A stretch of 8,822 nucleotides of DNA, taken from Bacillota bacterium (lineage in GTDB: Bacteria > Bacillota > Clostridia > Peptostreptococcales > Anaerovoracaceae). The position numbers were made by a program, and so were the translations under genes. The first letter of the stretch is position 1. Each line of letters opens with the position of its first letter. The DNA lies in assembly GCA_029266295.1 (NCBI GenBank), contig JAQSXD010000136.1, forward strand, positions 1 to 8,822, written 5' to 3'. The notes beneath the pieces were generated by a model. It made no database searches, was not told the origin of the DNA, and was given only the letters and a program-made list of their open reading frames with translations. Shown here in pieces: positions 5,836 through 8,822 of the stretch.

Positions 5836-7374
5836 TTAGTTTTCCCTCTCGAGTTCTTTCCCATAACTACTATTTAATGTAAGACGGCTTTCCCGCAAGG
5901 CATGTGTCAACAGCCCAATCCCTTTTTCGATCTGCAGCTTACTGGGATAGGAAAAATTGAGGCGAATGCAGCAATCACCCTTTGATCCTCTGATATAAAA
6001 GACGCTTCCGGGGATAAAGGAGACTCCTTTTTCCAGGGTTTTTAAATACAGCTTGTGGTAGTCCGTATCCGACGAAAGTTTGCACCAGAGATAGACTCCT
6101 CCGGCAGGTTTTCGAAAGCTGAGGCCCAAATCACTTGCCTCCTGCAAACAAGAACACATCAGGTCTCTTTTTTCCTTATAATCGCCGCAAATGGTTCTGA
6201 GATTTTTCTGGTAGATTCCTTTTTCGATACAGTTGCTAAGAAGCTTTTGGGAGATGCTGTCTAAACTGATTAAACGAATTGAAACAATATAACTCAAACT
6301 CTTTATCAGGGTTTTATCTGCCAAAACAAAGGCCATTCGAACGCCGGGTGCAAAGGTCAGCGCAAAAGAATAGATAAAGATCACGTTATTTCCCTTATCC
6401 AGAGCTTTTAGTGATGGAATACGGACTCCTTCAAATCGAATTTCTGATACTGCGTCTTCTTCAATGATGGGCATGCGATATTTATGAGAAAGGTCAAGAA
6501 GCGCTTTTCTCCGTTCCAGGCTCATGACGATTCCGGTGGGATTCTGAAAATCTGGGTTTACATAGATAAATTTAGGCTGATGCTTGATAATAAGGGGTTC
6601 CAGTCTATCGCAGAGGATTCCTTCCTCATCCATAGGCACTGTTATGACTTTCCCTCCTGCCAGCGCGAAGGTTCTATAGACGTCTGGGGAAACCGGCTCT
6701 TCTGTAATTACCGTATCTCCGGGGCTGATTAAAAGAGAGGCCAGATAGTCCAGCGCTTGATTGGTCTCAGAAACGATCTGTATTTCGGAAGGCTTTGCCC
6801 CAATTCCCTTGCTGGACATAAAATGAGCAATATTCTGCCTTAAATCATGGTTTCCTTGATACGGGGAGAACGAGTAGGTCTCTATGTTGTCCGATGAGAT
6901 AATGTCCCCCAGAATATTTGCCAGATCCTCCTTGCCGTATTCCTCAGCAGATGCGATTCCTCCTGCAAAGGAGATGTTGTTTGAAGTATAAGACTTTGAG
7001 AACAGATCGTCAAAGGTGATTTTAAGATCGAGATATTCATCCCGGATCAGACTGGTCCAGGCAATGGTTGCTCCCGCCTCTGCCGCTGCCCGGGAGCTCT
7101 TGTGTTCTCCTAAGTTTTTGTGTTCTTCTGCATCTGACAGATAAGAAACGGTATATCCTTTGCCTTGTGATGAGGACAGAAAGGCATCCGCCTTCAACTC
7201 CATATAGGCTCTAACGACGGTATTTCTGTGAACATTCAGAAGCTTTGCCATAGTTCTTTCTGAAGGCAACACAAAGCCGTCGGTGATTTCTCCTTTTAAA
7301 ATCATCTCTTTCAGCTGATTCACAATCTGCATATAGATCGGTGTATGGGCATGATGATTGATGGTAATATCCAT
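5836..7374 (-). CDS. MocR-type GntR/aminotransferase-fold regulator lacking the PLP lysine
   Basis: A 512-aa fusion of an N-terminal GntR winged helix-turn-helix (about 12-78, including LPSERTMAKLLNVHRNTVVR at 36-55), a linker (about 79-115) and a class-I aminotransferase-like domain (about 130-495). MocR proteins normally bind PLP and control vitamin B6, GABA or amino-acid genes. Fold landmarks remain: NPDFQNPTG (273-281), Asp-307 in IIEEDAVSE, Arg-346 in APGVR and Arg-471. The PLP-binding lysine (usual S-K-T-L-A-P-G) is replaced by Leu-339 in SFALTFAPG. The usual Tyr after Asp-307 is Ala-308, and the phosphate-loop Gly is Glu-203. The reading frame is intact. AGGAAGG (7388-7382), 7 nt upstream, supports the start. 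It lies between two OTC genes, so a role in arginine or ornithine metabolism is inferred. Confidence 0.9.
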   Translation of the reverse strand: MDITINHHAHTPIYMQIVNQLKEMILKGEITDGFVLPSERTMAKLLNVHRNTVVRAYMELKADAFLSSSQGKGYTVSYLSDAEEHKNLGEHKSSRAAAEAGATIAWTSLIRDEYLDLKITFDDLFSKSYTSNNISFAGGIASAEEYGKEDLANILGDIISSDNIETYSFSPYQGNHDLRQNIAHFMSSKGIGAKPSEIQIVSETNQALDYLASLLISPGDTVITEEPVSPDVYRTFALAGGKVITVPMDEEGILCDRLEPLIIKHQPKFIYVNPDFQNPTGIVMSLERRKALLDLSHKYRMPIIEEDAVSEIRFEGVRIPSLKALDKGNNVIFIYSFALTFAPGVRMAFVLADKTLIKSLSYIVSIRLISLDSISQKLLSNCIEKGIYQKNLRTICGDYKEKRDLMCSCLQEASDLGLSFRKPAGGVYLWCKLSSDTDYHKLYLKTLEKGVSFIPGSVFYIRGSKGDCCIRLNFSYPSKLQIEKGIGLLTHALRESRLTLNSSYGKELEREN

Positions 7375-7522
7375 AGGTGATCCTTCCTGCTACGTTCACT
7401 AATTTTTGTATCAGAGTAATGCTTCGTCTTAATACATGATTATAGTTTCAGTAAAGTCGGTTCCCTTAGATTGCATCTGGCTTCGCTCTGAAAATAATAA
7501 TGAAACGATCAGTGCTTTGCCA
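7375..7522 (-). other. Long 5' leader of the regulator gene
   Basis: About 148 nt separate the predicted start site (near 7522) from the start codon of the MocR-type gene. No ORF with a ribosome binding site, no terminator and no recognisable riboswitch core was seen. The only symmetric element is a loose TAAT-N5-ATTA around 7430-7442. The length leaves room for regulation, but nothing specific can be claimed. Confidence 0.35.
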
Positions 7523-7523
7523 A

Positions 7524-7582
7524 GGTAAAATATATTCTTTTTCTCTCATTCTGTCAACGTTTTCCCTCTTATGGTAAAATAT
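7524..7582. repeat. 10-bp direct repeat bracketing the regulator promoter
   Basis: GGTAAAATAT occurs at 7524-7533 and again at 7573-7582, 49 bp apart. On the minus strand one copy (ATATTTTACC) overlaps the -10 and the other sits just upstream of the -35. MocR-family proteins bind direct repeats as dimers, so these are candidate half-sites for autoregulation. A partial match, ATATTTTA, occurs upstream of arcB near 5668. AT-richness raises the chance of coincidence. Confidence 0.4.
7529..7557 (-). promoter_or_regulatory. Near-consensus sigma-A promoter of the MocR-type regulator
   Basis: A perfect TTGACA (7557-7552) is followed after exactly 17 nt by TATATT (7534-7529) on the minus strand. Transcription would start near 7522. 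This is the strongest promoter in the window. It shows that the regulator need not be co-transcribed with OTC2. Such a strong core for a regulator suggests that it is held down by an operator, perhaps the flanking direct repeat. Confidence 0.8.
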
Positions 7583-7671
7583 GAGTGCTTCTTAAAATTA
7601 ATAACGCAAATTTTTTTGCAATTCTTTGCACATCCAGCATCAAAAGAAGGTTCCCTGATGATAGAATACAA

Positions 7672-7729
7672 AAAGAGAAAGCTTTGGAGAAACGTTCGAA
7701 ACAAGCTCCTCTCCAATTTCTTTCTCTTT
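7672..7729 (-). terminator. Large imperfect inverted repeat, probable OTC2 terminator
   Basis: AAAGAGAAAG (7672-7681) pairs with CTTTCTCTTT (7720-7729), and TTGGAGA (7684-7690) with TCTCCAA (7710-7716): 17 bp in two blocks with a 2x3 internal loop and a 19-nt apical loop. It begins 69 nt after the OTC2 stop. The minus-strand RNA continues into UUUUU (7674-7670), consistent with termination. The plus strand is also U-rich at the far side. A 74-codon plus-strand reading frame crossing it is not credible. Confidence 0.55.
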
Positions 7730-7798
7730 CCGTTTATTATAACCGCTCTTATCGATTCAACTTATGAAATAAGGCTTTTGGTATTGAAAATATAACGC

Positions 7799-8785
7799 CT
7801 ACAAAGTGGCAACCATAATGGCTTTGATCGTATGCATTCTATTCTCTGCTTCGTCAAAAACAACAGAATGCTTGCTGCGGAATACCTCATCCGTCACTTC
7901 TCTGATATCAAAGCCCTTCTCCTTCCATTCCTTGGCCATCTTCGTTTCAAAATCATGAAATGCAGGCAGACAGTGGAGGAAGAGAACATCCGGATTCTCC
8001 GTAGCTGCCAGTAATTCCATGGTGACCTTAAATGGAGTCAACATCTTCACTTTGGCTGGTATCTGATCCTCTTCTCCCATGGAAGCCCATACATCGGTGT
8101 AGATCACATCTGCTCCCGTTAGGCACCCTGGGTCACTGCTTACTTCAATCACGCTTCCAGTGGCTTCCGCAACCTTTCTGGATGCGGCGAGAACGTCTGG
8201 ATCTACCTCAAGTTCATCGGGACCATAAGCTACAAAATGAACGCCCATTTTTGCACAGCCATACATCCAAGCATAGGCCATATTGTTTCTAATATCACCG
8301 CAAAAAATGACTTTCGCCTTATTGAGCGGTTTCGCCATATGTTCTTCCATGGTCAGCATATCGGCCAGGATCTGGGTTGGATGATCGATGTCGGTGAGCC
8401 CGTTCCAAACGGGAACGCCAGAATATTTGGCAAGATCCTCGACTGTTTTTTGATCGAACCCTCTGTATTCAATTCCGTCATAAAATCTACCCAAAACTTT
8501 GGCGCTGTCTTCAATAGATTCTTTTTTGCCCACTTGAGATCCAGAGGATTCCAGATAGGTCACATGTCCGCCTTCATCGTGGCAGGCAACTTCAAAGGAG
8601 CATCTCGTTCTCGTAGATGTTTTTTCAAACAGTAGGACAATATTTTTTCCCTTCAGCAGATCACCGCTGATACCAGCTCTCTTTTTTGCCTTCAAATCAT
8701 GGGCCAGATCCAGCAGATATCGAATCTCCTGCGGAGTAAAGTCCATCAACGTTAAAAAGCTTCTTCCCTTTAAATTAACTGCCAT
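7799..8785 (-). CDS. argF: Second ornithine carbamoyltransferase (OTC2)
   Basis: A 328-aa enzyme of the same family and length as OTC1, complete in all key sites: STRTR (57-61), DHPTQ (134-138), DVWASMGEE (231-239) and HCLPAF (271-276). It carbamoylates ornithine to citrulline or catalyses the reverse. Differences from OTC1 concentrate at residues 190-220, outside the active site, while both ends are nearly identical. AGAAGG (8799-8794), 8 nt upstream, supports the start. It could be the biosynthetic argF, with OTC1 catabolic, or a second arcB; residues do not decide, so the symbol is provisional. It ends in its own probable terminator (7672-7729), and the regulator that follows has a separate promoter. 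Only 37 nt of upstream sequence are visible, so its promoter and upstream partners are unknown. Confidence 0.95.
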   Translation of the reverse strand: MAVNLKGRSFLTLMDFTPQEIRYLLDLAHDLKAKKRAGISGDLLKGKNIVLLFEKTSTRTRCSFEVACHDEGGHVTYLESSGSQVGKKESIEDSAKVLGRFYDGIEYRGFDQKTVEDLAKYSGVPVWNGLTDIDHPTQILADMLTMEEHMAKPLNKAKVIFCGDIRNNMAYAWMYGCAKMGVHFVAYGPDELEVDPDVLAASRKVAEATGSVIEVSSDPGCLTGADVIYTDVWASMGEEDQIPAKVKMLTPFKVTMELLAATENPDVLFLHCLPAFHDFETKMAKEWKEKGFDIREVTDEVFRSKHSVVFDEAENRMHTIKAIMVATL

Positions 8786-8822
8786 GATTTCAACCTTCTT
8801 TCTGTTTTTTCTGTTTTGGTTT

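Noticed and set aside
6355..6365. Frameshift or local error as the explanation for the missing PLP lysine
   Set aside because: The reading frame is continuous on both sides, with F-A-L-T-F-A-P-G aligned without gaps to the family motif. Only the codons for Ser and Lys are changed.
7571..7795. 74-codon plus-strand reading frame between the regulator promoter and OTC2
   Set aside because: It has no ribosome binding site, crosses the large inverted repeat at 7672-7729, and its AT-driven composition matches no family.
7799..8785. OTC2 as a putrescine or other non-ornithine transcarbamylase
   Set aside because: It keeps the DVWASMG ornithine loop and HCLP unchanged and is 79% identical to the arc-linked OTC.
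1..8822. tRNA, rRNA, CRISPR array, insertion sequence or phage gene
   Set aside because: Read on both strands, no repeat-spacer pattern, transposase or integrase motif, or tRNA-like cloverleaf was recognised. Small diverged RNAs cannot be excluded by eye.

Overview
The window looks like a chromosomal piece of an anaerobic, low-to-mid-GC member of the Bacillota, most likely an amino-acid-fermenting Clostridia. The reasons are strong AAGGAGG-type ribosome binding sites, AT-rich intergenic DNA with near-consensus sigma-A promoters, the first codons of a pyruvate:ferredoxin oxidoreductase, and a complete arginine deiminase (ADI) pathway. No species can be named from this sequence alone.

Layout. 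1-117 (minus) is the N-terminus of pyruvate:ferredoxin oxidoreductase, cut by the window edge. 118-983 is a long, AT-rich, mostly non-coding gap. It holds a candidate promoter for that gene flanked by an inverted repeat, an orphan plus-strand promoter, two doubtful overlapping small ORFs, and the promoter and long leader of the next gene. 984-2168 (plus) is an AI-2E-family membrane protein. A bidirectional terminator at 2229-2270 separates it from the convergent minus-strand block. Read in transcription order, that block is: a second ornithine carbamoyltransferase (OTC2, 8785-7799), a MocR-type GntR/aminotransferase regulator (7374-5836), a terminator, then OTC1/arcB (5644-4655), arcA (4542-3325) and arcC (3248-2286).

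How the genes work together. ArcA hydrolyses arginine to citrulline and ammonia. OTC, working in the catabolic direction, phosphorolyses citrulline to ornithine and carbamoyl phosphate. ArcC transfers the phosphate to ADP, giving ATP. No arginine/ornithine exchanger (ArcD) lies in the window. The regulator sits between two OTC paralogues that are 79% identical, which suggests (inference) that it controls arginine, citrulline or ornithine metabolism.

The most notable point is that this regulator keeps the aminotransferase fold but has Leu-339 where the PLP-binding lysine should be, and has also lost the PLP-contacting Tyr. It therefore probably cannot form the usual internal aldimine and may sense its ligand in an unusual way. 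Its promoter is near-perfect and is bracketed by a 10-bp direct repeat, a candidate autoregulatory operator.
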